A stretch of DNA of 64,000 bases from Lachnoclostridium sp. UBA1308 (lineage in GTDB: Bacteria > Bacillota > Clostridia > Lachnospirales > Lachnospiraceae), in contig DBTU01000031.1 in assembly GCA_002307215.1 (NCBI GenBank), forward strand, positions 55,215-119,214, in the 5' to 3' direction. The notes under the pieces were generated by a model. The model made no database searches and was not told where the DNA came from. It saw only the letters and a program-made list of their open reading frames with translations. How positions within the stretch are numbered: the first letter of the stretch is position 1; every line of letters starts with the position of its first letter. Shown piece by piece: positions 42,968-52,906 of this stretch. Made by a program: the position numbers and the translations under genes.

Positions 42968-44257
42968 TTGCTAAGTAACGAATTGAAAAATGCTTATCAG
43001 TCCATGGGAATTGGGCCGGAAGTACTGGATTTTTGTAGCGAAGGATTGCAGGATCTGGAGGAGCGTTTTAAGGAAATAGATAAAGTAGCTGAGTTTAATC
43101 AAATGAAAGTCATTAAGGCAATGCAAGAGAACCGATTAAGTGACATACACTTTGCTGCTACTACAGGTTACGGCTATAACGACATGGGAAGAGAAACCCT
43201 GGAGAAGATTTATGCGGATGTATTCAAAACTGAGGATGCTTTGGTACGACCACAACTGATTAGCGGAACACATGCACTGAACATCGCATTATCCGGTAAT
43301 TTAAGACCGGGAGATGGGATATTGTCACCGGTCGGAAAACCCTATGATACCCTGGAGGGAGTCATTGGAATAACACCCTCAAAGGGATCTCTGTCGGAAT
43401 ATGGAATTACCTATTCACAAGTAGATTTACTATCTGATGGTGGCTTTGACTGGGAAGGTATCAAAGAAGCGCTGAAAGATCATATAAGGCTTGTTACCAT
43501 TCAGCGTTCTAAGGGATATTTGACCCGTCCAACCTTATCAGTGAAAAGAATCGGCGAATTGATTTCATTTATTAAGAAGCTTCGCCCGGATGTTATCTGT
43601 ATGGTGGATAACTGCTACGGTGAATTTGTGGATATCGTGGAGCCGACACAAGTCGGTGCCGATCTTTGTGTCGGATCGCTGATTAAAAATCCCGGAGGCG
43701 GACTTGCACCGATCGGAGGATATATTGTAGGTAAGCGAGAATATGTTGAAAATGCAGCTTTTCGCCTGACAGCACCGGGACTTGGTAAAGAGGTTGGGGC
43801 AACCCTTGGGGTTACTGCGCCATTATTACAGGGATTATTTCTGGCACCGCAGGTGGTTTCAGGAGCCTTAAAAGGAGCAATCTATGCAGCAAATATCTAT
43901 GAGCGACTCGGTTACTCGGTTCTTCCGAATTCACATGAGGATCGCTTTGATATCATACAGGCGGTGACACTTAACTCTGCTTCGGCAGTAATTGCCTTCT
44001 GTAAGGGGATTCAAGCAGCAGCACCGGTGGACAGCTTCGTAACACCGGAACCATGGGCAATGCCCGGTTATAATTGTGATGTCATAATGGCTGCAGGTGC
44101 ATTTATTCAAGGCTCTTCCATTGAATTGTCGGCAGATGCTCCGATTAAGCCTCCGTATACGGTATTCTTTCAAGGTGGACTAACCTGGCATCATGCAAAA
44201 TACGGTATAATTATGTCGGTACAAAAACTATATGAAGCTGAATTGTTGAAAATATAG
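42968..44257 (+). CDS. Methionine gamma-lyase family / aluminium-resistance-type PLP protein (YnbB)
   Basis: 429-residue fold-type I PLP protein. Motifs: FAATTGYGYNDMGRETLEKIYADVFKTEDALVRPQLISGTHALNIAL near 60-110, the substrate/PLP region MVDNCYGEFVDIVEP, and the PLP-lysine segment VGSLIKNPGGGLAPIGGYIVG near 237-257. These are the hallmarks of the YnbB group, found after miaA in many Firmicutes. The aluminium-resistance name is historical and the reaction is unproved. The TTG start at 42968 is set by AGGAGG at 42954-42959, 8 bases upstream. Confidence 0.88.
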   Translation: MLSNELKNAYQSMGIGPEVLDFCSEGLQDLEERFKEIDKVAEFNQMKVIKAMQENRLSDIHFAATTGYGYNDMGRETLEKIYADVFKTEDALVRPQLISGTHALNIALSGNLRPGDGILSPVGKPYDTLEGVIGITPSKGSLSEYGITYSQVDLLSDGGFDWEGIKEALKDHIRLVTIQRSKGYLTRPTLSVKRIGELISFIKKLRPDVICMVDNCYGEFVDIVEPTQVGADLCVGSLIKNPGGGLAPIGGYIVGKREYVENAAFRLTAPGLGKEVGATLGVTAPLLQGLFLAPQVVSGALKGAIYAANIYERLGYSVLPNSHEDRFDIIQAVTLNSASAVIAFCKGIQAAAPVDSFVTPEPWAMPGYNCDVIMAAGAFIQGSSIELSADAPIKPPYTVFFQGGLTWHHAKYGIIMSVQKLYEAELLKI

Positions 44258-44340
44258 TTTCAAGTATACAAATTCCGCCTTTTATGTTAAAATATTATTC
44301 AGAAATTGAATCATACCATTGTAGTAAGGAGGAAATAATT

Positions 44341-44622
44341 GTGGCCAGATCATCGAGATCTATCGGAAAAAACTATTGGGCTTTATTCCTTCTGATTTTA
44401 ATTGGAATTGTTGTGGGCAGTTTTCTGGGATATCTAACAAAGGGTATCAATTTCTTAGAATGGTTATATTATGGAGTGGATTTTTCCATAGGAGACAGTG
44501 ACAGTAAAGTGGTTACTTTGAATCTTGCAGTTCTTGTGATACGTTTCGGAATACAGATTAAAGTTACGATTGGGAGTGCAATCGGAGCAATCGCCTCCGT
44601 TTTCATTTATAAAAGGTTATAG
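44341..44622 (+). CDS. DUF4321 small membrane protein
   Basis: 93-residue protein with two hydrophobic segments, at about 13-35 (WALFLLILIGIVVGSFLGYL) and 60-90 (LNLAVLVIRFGIQIKVTIGSAIGAIASVFIY). This architecture, and the position between miaA/ynbB and radC-mreB, is typical of DUF4321 proteins in clostridia. Start GTG at 44341 is set by AAGGAGG at 44326-44332. The function is unknown; the neighbours suggest an envelope role. Confidence 0.78.
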   Translation: MARSSRSIGKNYWALFLLILIGIVVGSFLGYLTKGINFLEWLYYGVDFSIGDSDSKVVTLNLAVLVIRFGIQIKVTIGSAIGAIASVFIYKRL

Positions 44623-44702
44623 GAGAATCATCATAATCCAACTGATTTCTTGGAGAGAAGATGTTCGGAAGAGAAATCTTCCGACAATCAGAGAGGATTA
44701 AC

Positions 44703-45401
44703 ATGAATGATTTTTATCTATCAGTAAAAGAATTACCATTATCGGAACGCCCTTATGAAAAATGTGAAATGTATGGAGCGGGGGCTCTGTCCGATGCCGA
44801 ACTTCTTGCTGTTATTCTTAGAACCGGTTCGAAACAGCAGAGAGTCATTGACTTGGCTGTCAGTATCTTGAGTTCTTCCACTGCATATCCCGGGCTAAAG
44901 GGTCTGAATTACCTTACCATGAAGGAATTAACAACAATAAAAGGGATAGGGAGGGTAAAAGCTATTGAAATACTTTGCCTTACCGAGATTACAAAGAGAA
45001 TGTCGAAGGAAATTCATAGGGAGAGCTTAAAGCTTGTTACCCCTCAAAGCGTGGCGGATTATTACATGCAGGATATGCGCCATCTGACAAGGGAACAGGT
45101 TTTACTACTTATGATGGACTCGAAGAATAAAATACTGAAGGATATGATTATATCCGAAGGAACCGTCAATACTTCGATTATGCCGACCAGGGAAATATTT
45201 GTACAGGCGGTTAAGTATGAAGCAGTTAATATTATTCTTCTTCATAATCATCCAAGCGGAGACCCCACGCCGAGTGCAGAAGATATCCGGGTAACAAAAA
45301 GATTATCTGAGGCGGGGAATATAATCGGTATCATGCTTATGGATCATATTATAATTGGCGATAATAGGTATATAAGTCTAAAGGAACAGGGGCTTTATTA
45401 A
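44703..45401 (+). CDS. radC: RadC/JAB-domain protein
   Basis: 232 residues. An N-terminal helix-hairpin-helix region (LSDAELLAVILRTG, TIKGIGRVKAIEILCLTEI) is followed by the JAB/MPN domain with IMPTREIFVQAVKYEAVNIILLHNHPSGDPTPSAEDI, holding the HxHx7SxxD metal motif. The DNA-repair name RadC is historical; the protein is a predicted metallo-hydrolase or phosphodiesterase. It sits just before mreB, as in Bacillus. Confidence 0.92.
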   Translation: MNDFYLSVKELPLSERPYEKCEMYGAGALSDAELLAVILRTGSKQQRVIDLAVSILSSSTAYPGLKGLNYLTMKELTTIKGIGRVKAIEILCLTEITKRMSKEIHRESLKLVTPQSVADYYMQDMRHLTREQVLLLMMDSKNKILKDMIISEGTVNTSIMPTREIFVQAVKYEAVNIILLHNHPSGDPTPSAEDIRVTKRLSEAGNIIGIMLMDHIIIGDNRYISLKEQGLY

Positions 45402-45496
45402 AACATCATCGATCAAAGACTTAGAATCGGATATACCGGGATACTGCTTCATTGACTGGAATTACAGGATTGAACTAATAGGAGGTTACATGCATT

Positions 45497-46519
45497 ATGT
45501 CATCTAAAGCATTCGGAATAGATTTTGGCACAAGTACAATAAAGATTTATAAGAGAGGACAAGGAATTGTTCTGGATGAACGAAACATCATTGCCATATC
45601 GGATCACAAAAATATCATTGCTGTCGGTAACACAGCTTATGAAATGTATGAAAAAACACCGGCAAATATTAGTGTTACTTATCCGGTTCGCAATGGCGTC
45701 ATTGCTGATGTTGCCAATATGATGTCACTATTAAAAAGTTTTATGTCCGTTATCAGTGGATCCAAGCACATTGGAGCCGCAGATTATGTTGTAGCCACGC
45801 CGACAGATATTACAGAAGTAGAAAGACGTTCTTTTTATGATTTGATTGCAAGCTCGGGACTCAAGGTAGGACATATCAAGATTGTTGAAAAGCCGGTTGC
45901 GGATGCTGTTGGTGCCGGACTTGATGTTACGACTGCCAGGGGTGTTATGATTGTAGATATCGGAGCAGATACCACCGAAGTATCAATCCTATCGCTGGGC
46001 GGAATTGTACTTAGTAAATTAATACCGGTAGGTGGCAATAAACTGGATGAATCCATCAAGGGAATTGTTAAGAAAAGATATAATCTTTTGATTGGTGATA
46101 AGACAGCAGAGAATATCAAGAAAAAGCTGGCGTGTGCATTTTCCTCCGTTGAAGCTTCTGTCAAGGTATATGGACGTGATGTGGTAACCGGACTCCCTAC
46201 CGAGATGGAGATTAATTCCACGGATGTATATGAAGCAATCTGCGAATACATGTATTCAATCATTGATGCCATCAAGATAATACTTGAGAGGACTCCACCG
46301 GAGATTTCCTCGGACATCATAGACAGTGGTATTTATATAACCGGTGGCTCAGCAAAAATATTTGCACTGGACGAATTAATGCATAAAGAAACGGATTTAA
46401 AGATTAATATTTGTCCGGATTCCTCCAATACGGTTGTAAATGGTCTCGGCAAGATAATGGAAGATCATAAGCTTTCATCACTGGCAGATGTCCTCAGATC
46501 AAAAACAGTTGTAAATTAG
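45497..46519 (+). CDS. mreB: Rod shape-determining actin homologue MreB
   Basis: Actin-like filament protein guiding lateral cell-wall synthesis. 340 residues. Phosphate-1 loop AFGIDFGTSTIKIY (about 4-17), connect-1 ADAVGAGLDV, phosphate-2 VDIGADTTEVSILSLGG (about 153-169), adenosine motif GIYITGGSAKI near 275. It lacks the N-terminal amphipathic helix of Gram-negative MreB, as expected for Firmicutes. GGAGG precedes the ATG. It is followed by mreC, mreD and PBP2. Confidence 0.95.
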   Translation: MSSKAFGIDFGTSTIKIYKRGQGIVLDERNIIAISDHKNIIAVGNTAYEMYEKTPANISVTYPVRNGVIADVANMMSLLKSFMSVISGSKHIGAADYVVATPTDITEVERRSFYDLIASSGLKVGHIKIVEKPVADAVGAGLDVTTARGVMIVDIGADTTEVSILSLGGIVLSKLIPVGGNKLDESIKGIVKKRYNLLIGDKTAENIKKKLACAFSSVEASVKVYGRDVVTGLPTEMEINSTDVYEAICEYMYSIIDAIKIILERTPPEISSDIIDSGIYITGGSAKIFALDELMHKETDLKINICPDSSNTVVNGLGKIMEDHKLSSLADVLRSKTVVN

Positions 46520-46667
46520 ACGGTATAATTTAACAAATCAATCAAATATGATTTGAATTAGTAAAGCTGTAGTGTCTGTATTTTACTTGGCAGGAGCAGA
46601 ACAAAAAAGTTATAATATGAAAAGGCCTGACCGGTCTTTTCTTAATTTAAATAAATGGAGATTGACT

Positions 46668-47519
46668 ATGAGACGAAGGTCTAAAATAAAAATTAATCCA
46701 AAATATGCCCTTATCGTTTGTGTCGTATTAATAATCGGACTGATTATATTTTCCTTCCGGTACGGTGAGAAGCTGTCGCCTGTGAAGAATGCGGTTAGCA
46801 CGGTTATTACACCGATGCAGCGCGGAGTAAATTCAGTCGGAACCTATATTTCCGATCAACTTGATAATTTTAGTAATATAAATGAACTTCAGGAAGAAAA
46901 TACAAAGCTGAAGGAACAGCTTGCAACACTTTCCTATCAAAATAAGCTCTATCTTCAGGATAAGTATGAACTGGATAATTTCAGAACATTATATGAGGTG
47001 GATAAGCAATATGCCGATTATCCAAAGGTCGCCGCAAGAGTAATCAGTAAGGACTCGACCAACTGGTATAATGTTTTTAAAATTGATAAGGGGTCAAAGG
47101 ATGGTATGAAAAAGAATATGAATGTACTGGCGGGGAATGGTCTTGCTGGCATCATTACAGAGGTTCATTATAATAATTCTGATGTCAGGGCGATTATTGA
47201 TGACAACAGCAAGGTTTGGTGTATGTTCAGTAAGACCTCGGATACCTGTCTAGTACAAGGTGATCTTCAACTTATAGATGAAGGAAAGATATTTGTTGAC
47301 TTCATTGATAAAAATGCACAGATTAAAGATATGGATGAAGTGTATACCTCCAAAGAGAGCAGCAATTTTCTTCCCGGAATACTTATAGGATATGTGAGTG
47401 ATATCAAACTTGATTCCAATAATATGTCTAAGACAGCGCATCTGACTCCGGCTGTAGATTTTCAACATTTAGAGGAAGTGCTTATCATTACAGAGTTAAG
47501 TGAACCCTTGATAGATTAA
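46668..47519 (+). CDS. mreC: Rod shape-determining protein MreC
   Basis: Extracellular scaffold of the elongasome. 283 residues: a basic cytoplasmic start, one membrane segment (about 13-32, ALIVCVVLIIGLIIFSF), a coiled coil (about 65-100, NINELQEENTKLKEQLATL), and two beta-barrel lobes (VAARVISKDSTNWYNVFKIDKGSKDGMKKNMNVLAGNGLAGII). GGAG sets the ATG at 46668; the frame is open 32 codons further upstream with a poor site. Confidence 0.95.
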   Translation: MRRRSKIKINPKYALIVCVVLIIGLIIFSFRYGEKLSPVKNAVSTVITPMQRGVNSVGTYISDQLDNFSNINELQEENTKLKEQLATLSYQNKLYLQDKYELDNFRTLYEVDKQYADYPKVAARVISKDSTNWYNVFKIDKGSKDGMKKNMNVLAGNGLAGIITEVHYNNSDVRAIIDDNSKVWCMFSKTSDTCLVQGDLQLIDEGKIFVDFIDKNAQIKDMDEVYTSKESSNFLPGILIGYVSDIKLDSNNMSKTAHLTPAVDFQHLEEVLIITELSEPLID

Positions 47520-47536
47520 GTAAAGTAGGTAATTAT

Positions 47537-48046
47537 GTGAAACGATTAATTATTTATACGATTGAAATCATAATATGTTATGTACTCCAGACTTCGATGT
47601 TTTGCTATATCGGACTAGCTGATATTATGCCGAATCTATTGTTGATTCTGGTGGTATCCTATGCATATATGCGTGGTCGGATGACCGGAATGATGCTGGG
47701 ATTATTCTGCGGTCTTCTGGTGGATTTGATGAGTGGCGGCTATATTATTGGACTATATGCGCTAATATATATGTTAATCGGCTATTGTATCGGCTATACA
47801 TACCGTTACTATTCCAATGATGATTATACCCTTCCAATCATAATCATTGCGGTCGGTGATTTGGCATATGGCCTTCTTTTCTACGTATTTGAATTCTTGT
47901 TAAGGGGAAGACTGAATTTCCTGTATTATTTAAGAAGATTGATTTTACCGGAAATCATATATACTGTAGCGGTTTCAATATTGTTATATAAATTGTTACA
48001 TATGATTAATAACCGTTTGGAGCATAAGTCGGGTGAGGAGGCATAA
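47537..48046 (+). CDS. mreD: Rod shape-determining protein MreD
   Basis: 169-residue hydrophobic protein with five or six membrane segments (IIYTIEIIICYVLQTSMF, ADIMPNLLLILVVSYAYMRG, GMMLGLFCGLLVDLMSGGYIIGLYALIYMLIGYCIGY and two more). The GLFCGLLVDLMSG segment is the family hallmark. Start GTG at 47537, 17 bases after mreC. Part of the mreBCD-pbp2 operon. Confidence 0.92.
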   Translation: MKRLIIYTIEIIICYVLQTSMFCYIGLADIMPNLLLILVVSYAYMRGRMTGMMLGLFCGLLVDLMSGGYIIGLYALIYMLIGYCIGYTYRYYSNDDYTLPIIIIAVGDLAYGLLFYVFEFLLRGRLNFLYYLRRLILPEIIYTVAVSILLYKLLHMINNRLEHKSGEEA

Positions 48047-48048
48047 GA

Positions 48049-50901
48049 TTGTTTGATACATTCCTGGACTACGTAAAAAATTTATTTAAATCAAGATTAT
48101 TTCCAATTACCTTGATCTATTTGGCATTGTTCTTTATTATTATTCATCGATTGTTTGTCCTTCAGATTGTTCAGGGACAGATTATTGCCAAAGACGGACA
48201 AATCAAGGATGTTGAATATAGAGAGATTGAAAGCGCGAGAGGGAATTTCTATGACTGCAAAGGAAAGATTCTGGCTTCGAATGCTCTGACCTATTCCGTT
48301 GTGATGGAAGACAGTACAAAAATAGAGTCAAATGAGCAACGTAATGAGATCATATACAGATTAATTAATATGATTGAGAGTAACGGTGATACCTTAGATA
48401 ATGAATTTTATATAATTAAAAATAAAAAGGGTGAGCTGGAGTTTACTCTTAAGAAAGATGACCTGATACGCTTTAAGAAAAAGGTTTACACTTATGTTCT
48501 TGAGGATGGAGAATTAACGGATGAACAGAAGAATGCAACTGCGCAGGAGGTCTATGAATTTCTAAAAACAGGGGAAGGTTATACTAAAATCACGACGATG
48601 TTTCAAATTTCAGATAAATATTCTGTTGAAGATACGCTGAAAATCATGAGCATTCGTTATGCGCTTCTTTGTAATTATCCGAAATATGTTCCCATTACGG
48701 TTGCATCCAACATAAGTAAAAAGACAACAGCTGCGGTAGAAGAGAACAGCTCTGAGCTAAAAGGGGTAGATGTTGTTCAGCAGACACATCGTGTTTATGA
48801 GGATAGTAAATATTTCGCTAATATCATTGGCTATACCGGATTGATCAACCAGAAGGAACTGGATACCTACAATGCGGATACAAAAGTCTATGATATGACA
48901 GATGTAATCGGAAAAACCGGTCTTGAGATGAAGTATGAAGAAGTTCTCAAGGGTACAAATGGAATTGAAACGGTAAGCGTAAATACTTCAGGTAAGGTCA
49001 TTGATGTAATAGACCATACCGATCCGTCAGCCGGTAATGATGTTTACCTAACAATAGATTCGGATCTTCAAATTGGAGCCTATAGGCTGCTAGAGCGAGA
49101 AATTGCTAATATTCTTTTAGATAATATGTCTACTAAAATAGATGATTATGGCAGCAAGGGAGAAAGTGCCGCAGACATAAAGATACCAATCTATGAGTTT
49201 TATAATGCACTTATTAACAATAATATTATTGATATCAATCATTTTAATGCCAAAGATGCAACTTCCCTTGAAAAGGAAACCTATCAGAAATATCGAGATT
49301 CTTCAGAAGATGTTTTTCAACAGTTAGAAACCTATTTGAATATTGATAACACAGTCACTAACGATAAAGCCGGTGAGATGCAGGATTATCTTAACTATTA
49401 CTATTCTGTCATGAAGTCGAGCGGGCTCTTACTTGTTGATAAAATACCTGATAATGATCAATCCTTGCTGGATTATAAAAACAATAAAACAAGTTTAAGC
49501 AGCTTTATAATAACTGCGCTTGCTAATAACTGGATAGATTTGTCGAAACTTGAAGTAGGAGATAAGTACTACACTACCGATGAATTATATGAGAAAATAG
49601 TCGTAAATTTGAAGAATGACATGCAAAGTGATGACATATTCAATAAAATGATCTATCGAAATTTGGTATTTTCATACAAATTATCAGGAACTGAAATTTG
49701 TCTTTTATTATTCGACCAAGGTGTGCTAAAATATAACAATGAAGAAGTAAATGATTTAAAGAACGGTAATATATCACCCTATGATTTTATAAGGGAAGAG
49801 ATAAATTCCTTGGAAATTACGCCGGCTATGTTTGCGTTGACACCCTGTAGCGGTTCCGTGGTTATAACTAATGTAAAAACCGGGGATGTTTTAGCTCTTG
49901 TCTCCTATCCGGGATATGATAATAATAAGTTTGCCGGCAAGATTGATGAAGATTATTTTAATCAAGTAAATAATGATTTATCAAGACCACTTAGAAATAA
50001 ACCGATATCCGAGGCGGTTGCGCCCGGCTCTACCTTTAAAATGGTTACCGCCGTAGCTGCTCTTGAGGAAGGAGCAACTACACCGACATATGAAGTATAT
50101 GACCTGGGAGAATTCACAAAGATAACACCTTCCCCCAAATGTCATGTCTATCCCAGCTCCCACGGCTCCGTTAATATTATGGATGCACTTGCAGTTTCCT
50201 GCAACTATTTCTTCTTCGAAATGGGCTGGCGTCTTAGTCTCGACAGCTCAGGCAAATATAATCCGGACAAGGGATTGGCTACTTTAAGAGAATATGCTAC
50301 GATGTTCGGTCTGAATAAAACCTCGGGTATTGAACTCAATGAATCAAAACCGCAGATATCAACAATTGACTCCGTCCGTTCTGCAATCGGACAGGGAAAT
50401 AACTTATATACTCCGGTTCAATTATCACGATATGTAACAACTCTGGCTAATAAAGGAACCTGTTATAACCTGACATTATTAGATAAAGTTGTAACCAATG
50501 ATGGAAATGTTGTTACGGATAACAGTGCGATAGTAAATCATAAGTTGGATAAGATTAAGGATGTAACCTGGGATACAGTACAGAAGGGTATGTATAATGT
50601 AGTTAATATACCGAAAGGTTCTGTATATTCGACATTTAAAGACTTTGGCGTAACCGTAGCCGGTAAAACCGGTACTTCACAAATAAGTACATCCATTCCG
50701 AATAATGCGTTATTTGTTTCTTATGCACCCTATGAGGATCCGGAAATATCGATTACTACGGTAATACCGGGCGGATATACGTCACATAATACTGCACTGC
50801 TTGCCAAAAACATCTATTCCTTGTATTATGGCTTTAATGATATTGATACATTATTAGCCGATGAGGCTAACTCAAGTACGAAGAGTGCTACGATAGAATA
50901 A
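48049..50901 (+). CDS. Class B penicillin-binding protein 2 (elongasome transpeptidase), unusually long
   Basis: Cross-links lateral peptidoglycan with RodA. 950 residues against about 600-720 usual. A cytoplasmic start and one membrane segment (about 18-42) are followed by the class-B dimerisation domain (RGNFYDCKGKILASNALTYSV; GYTGLINQKEL; DVIGKTGLEMKYEEVLKG). Then comes an insertion of about 200 residues (about 360-580), rich in Asn, Asp, Lys and Tyr. The transpeptidase has Ser661-xx-Lys664 (PGSTFK), Ser717-Cys-Asn719 and Lys873-Thr-Gly875. All three catalytic motifs are intact. The TTG start has GAGGAGG upstream. It is in the mreBCD operon, so it serves elongation; equivalent to pbpA/mrdA. 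Confidence 0.93.
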   Translation: MFDTFLDYVKNLFKSRLFPITLIYLALFFIIIHRLFVLQIVQGQIIAKDGQIKDVEYREIESARGNFYDCKGKILASNALTYSVVMEDSTKIESNEQRNEIIYRLINMIESNGDTLDNEFYIIKNKKGELEFTLKKDDLIRFKKKVYTYVLEDGELTDEQKNATAQEVYEFLKTGEGYTKITTMFQISDKYSVEDTLKIMSIRYALLCNYPKYVPITVASNISKKTTAAVEENSSELKGVDVVQQTHRVYEDSKYFANIIGYTGLINQKELDTYNADTKVYDMTDVIGKTGLEMKYEEVLKGTNGIETVSVNTSGKVIDVIDHTDPSAGNDVYLTIDSDLQIGAYRLLEREIANILLDNMSTKIDDYGSKGESAADIKIPIYEFYNALINNNIIDINHFNAKDATSLEKETYQKYRDSSEDVFQQLETYLNIDNTVTNDKAGEMQDYLNYYYSVMKSSGLLLVDKIPDNDQSLLDYKNNKTSLSSFIITALANNWIDLSKLEVGDKYYTTDELYEKIVVNLKNDMQSDDIFNKMIYRNLVFSYKLSGTEICLLLFDQGVLKYNNEEVNDLKNGNISPYDFIREEINSLEITPAMFALTPCSGSVVITNVKTGDVLALVSYPGYDNNKFAGKIDEDYFNQVNNDLSRPLRNKPISEAVAPGSTFKMVTAVAALEEGATTPTYEVYDLGEFTKITPSPKCHVYPSSHGSVNIMDALAVSCNYFFFEMGWRLSLDSSGKYNPDKGLATLREYATMFGLNKTSGIELNESKPQISTIDSVRSAIGQGNNLYTPVQLSRYVTTLANKGTCYNLTLLDKVVTNDGNVVTDNSAIVNHKLDKIKDVTWDTVQKGMYNVVNIPKGSVYSTFKDFGVTVAGKTGTSQISTSIPNNALFVSYAPYEDPEISITTVIPGGYTSHNTALLAKNIYSLYYGFNDIDTLLADEANSSTKSATIE

Positions 50902-50968
50902 ACGAGATGATCAGGCTTTTTAATCACGTGCCTGGATAAAACGGATTAATCCGGAAAGGAGTGATACC

Positions 50969-51634
50969 ATGAATAATTCTGTCATGATAAAAGGTAATAA
51001 ATATGGAATCATTGTTGTTTTAAGTCCTGATGAACCTTATGAGGAATTAAAGCTATTAATTGCGGACAAATTCAAAGAATCCAGTAAGTTTTTTGAGAAT
51101 GCAAAGATGGCAATCAGCTTCGAAGGAAGAAAACTAACCAATGAAGAACAGAGGGAAATACTGGATATTATTCATGAAAATGCCGATATGCACATTGTAT
51201 GTATCATGGAAAACGATGCGGAGATTCAGGAAAAATTTCATAAAACTCTAGATCAGAAGCTGATTGAGCTGTCAAATAATACAGGTCAGTTTTACAAGGG
51301 AATTCTGCGTTCCGGTACGTCTTTGGAATTTGAAACGAGTGTCATTATTATTGGCGATATCAACCATGGAGCAAGAGTAGTATCAAAAGGGAATATAATT
51401 GTGCTGGGTTCCTTAAAGGGGAATGCCTTTGCCGGAGCAACCGGTAATACAAATTCCTTTGTCGTAGCACTTGATATGTGTCCAACTCAAATTCGAATTG
51501 CTGATACAATAGCAAGAGCCCCTGATAAACCACAAAAGGATGAAGTGAAGGAGACCAAGATAGCATTTTTAGAGAATGGAAACATCTATATTGAAACTCT
51601 GAATAAGAATATCCTTCAGGATATTAATCTGTAA
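50969..51634 (+). CDS. minC: Septum site-determining protein MinC
   Basis: Inhibitor of FtsZ assembly away from mid-cell. 221 residues: an N-terminal domain (about 1-100) and a C-terminal beta-helix (FYKGILRSGTSLEFETSVIIIGDINHGARVVSKGNIIVLGSLKGNAFAG, about 108-160) that binds MinD. GGAAAGGAG precedes the ATG. minD follows after 181 bases holding several GGAGG-like words; no clear promoter. Confidence 0.95.
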   Translation: MNNSVMIKGNKYGIIVVLSPDEPYEELKLLIADKFKESSKFFENAKMAISFEGRKLTNEEQREILDIIHENADMHIVCIMENDAEIQEKFHKTLDQKLIELSNNTGQFYKGILRSGTSLEFETSVIIIGDINHGARVVSKGNIIVLGSLKGNAFAGATGNTNSFVVALDMCPTQIRIADTIARAPDKPQKDEVKETKIAFLENGNIYIETLNKNILQDINL

Positions 51635-51815
51635 ATATGGTATCACTGTTGGCTCTATGCCTGCTTATTATATATATTAACTGACTCACGGTGTAGAAAC
51701 ATATACAATAGTTAACAAATTCACTTATTATAAATGCTATGAAAAAGACATGGGGGAGAAATCCTACCGGTAAAAATGGAGGAGAAATTCTTCAAAGACA
51801 TGGAGGATATGAAAG

Positions 51816-52607
51816 ATGGGCGAAGTAATCGTTATAACTTCCGGTAAGGGCGGTGTGGGTAAGACTACGACAACCGCGAATGTCGGAACAGGCTTGGCAA
51901 TGTTGGAAAAGAAAGTTGTATTGATTGACACAGATATTGGTCTGAGAAATCTTGATGTAGTTATGGGTCTGGAGAACAGGATTGTTTATAATTTAGTAGA
52001 TGTAATTGAAGGCACCTGTAGAATTCGCAATGCCCTGATTAAAGACAAACGATATCCTAATCTTTATTTATTGCCATCAGCGCAAACAAGAGATAAAAAT
52101 GCAGTCACTCCTGAGCAGATGAAAAAGCTTGCAGATGAGCTGCGAGATGAATTTGATTACATATTAATGGATTGTCCTGCCGGAATAGAACAAGGCTTTA
52201 AGAATGCAATTGCAGGGGCAGACAGAGCATTAGTAGTTACAACACCTGAGGTGTCCGCAGTAAGGGATGCTGATCGTATTATAGGCCTTTTAGAAGCTAA
52301 TGATATGAAAAGGTCTCAGTTGATTGTAAACCGCATTCGTATGGATATGGTAAAACGCGGTGATATGATGTCCAGTGATGATGTATGTGAAATATTGGCA
52401 GTCGAACTGATTGGTATAGTTCCTGATGACGAGAATATTGTAATCTCTACTAATCAGGGTGAACCATTGGTAGGCAACGATACATTAGCAGGAAGAGCAT
52501 ATATGAATATCTGCAGAAGATTAATCGGCGAGGAAGTGCCTTTTCTGAATTTGGAGGAGAAACAGGGTATTTTTGGAAAGCTTTTTGGTAAACGTAAGAA
52601 GAATTAG
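51816..52607 (+). CDS. minD: Septum site-determining ATPase MinD
   Basis: Membrane-cycling ATPase that places MinC. 263 residues. Deviant Walker A GKGGVGKTTTTANVG (about 10-24), DTDIGLRNLDVVMGLENR, DCPAGIEQGF (Walker B). The C-terminal amphipathic membrane-targeting helix is IFGKLFGKRKKN. ATG 51816 follows GGAGG. minE follows 11 bases after its stop. Confidence 0.98.
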   Translation: MGEVIVITSGKGGVGKTTTTANVGTGLAMLEKKVVLIDTDIGLRNLDVVMGLENRIVYNLVDVIEGTCRIRNALIKDKRYPNLYLLPSAQTRDKNAVTPEQMKKLADELRDEFDYILMDCPAGIEQGFKNAIAGADRALVVTTPEVSAVRDADRIIGLLEANDMKRSQLIVNRIRMDMVKRGDMMSSDDVCEILAVELIGIVPDDENIVISTNQGEPLVGNDTLAGRAYMNICRRLIGEEVPFLNLEEKQGIFGKLFGKRKKN

Positions 52608-52618
52608 GGGGTGGCTTT

Positions 52619-52894
52619 ATGGGTTTTTCGGAATTTTTTAAGAAAAAGGGAACCGGTAGTATTGCTAAGGATAGGCTTAAGCTGGTTTTGGTTTCTGACC
52701 GAGCCGGATGCTCCCCGGAGATTATGGAGCAAATAAAGAATGATATCATTGCCGTGATATCAAAATATATTGAAATAGATTTAGAGGGATTGGACATTAA
52801 GATTATGCAGATGCAATCAGAGAATAATAACGGTACTGTACCGGCATTGTTTGCAAATATACCCATTAAGGATCTAAAGCCCGCTAAGAAATAA
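52619..52894 (+). CDS. minE: Cell division topological specificity factor MinE
   Basis: 91 residues, starting MGFSEFFKKKGTGSIAKDRLKLVLVSDRAGCSPEIMEQIKNDIIAVISKYI: a membrane-binding start, then the anti-MinCD helix, then the topological-specificity domain. MinE together with DivIVA (60.3 kb) in the same window means both kinds of MinCD positioning factor are present, which is known in several clostridia. Confidence 0.95.
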   Translation: MGFSEFFKKKGTGSIAKDRLKLVLVSDRAGCSPEIMEQIKNDIIAVISKYIEIDLEGLDIKIMQMQSENNNGTVPALFANIPIKDLKPAKK

Positions 52895-52906
52895 GGATGT
52901 ATGTGA

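Noticed and set aside
51700..51815. Repeated GGAGG-type words before minD as a regulatory array
   Set aside because: Several purine-rich words (GGGGGAG, GGAGGAG, GGAGGA) occur but only the last is properly spaced; the others look like chance or small duplications.
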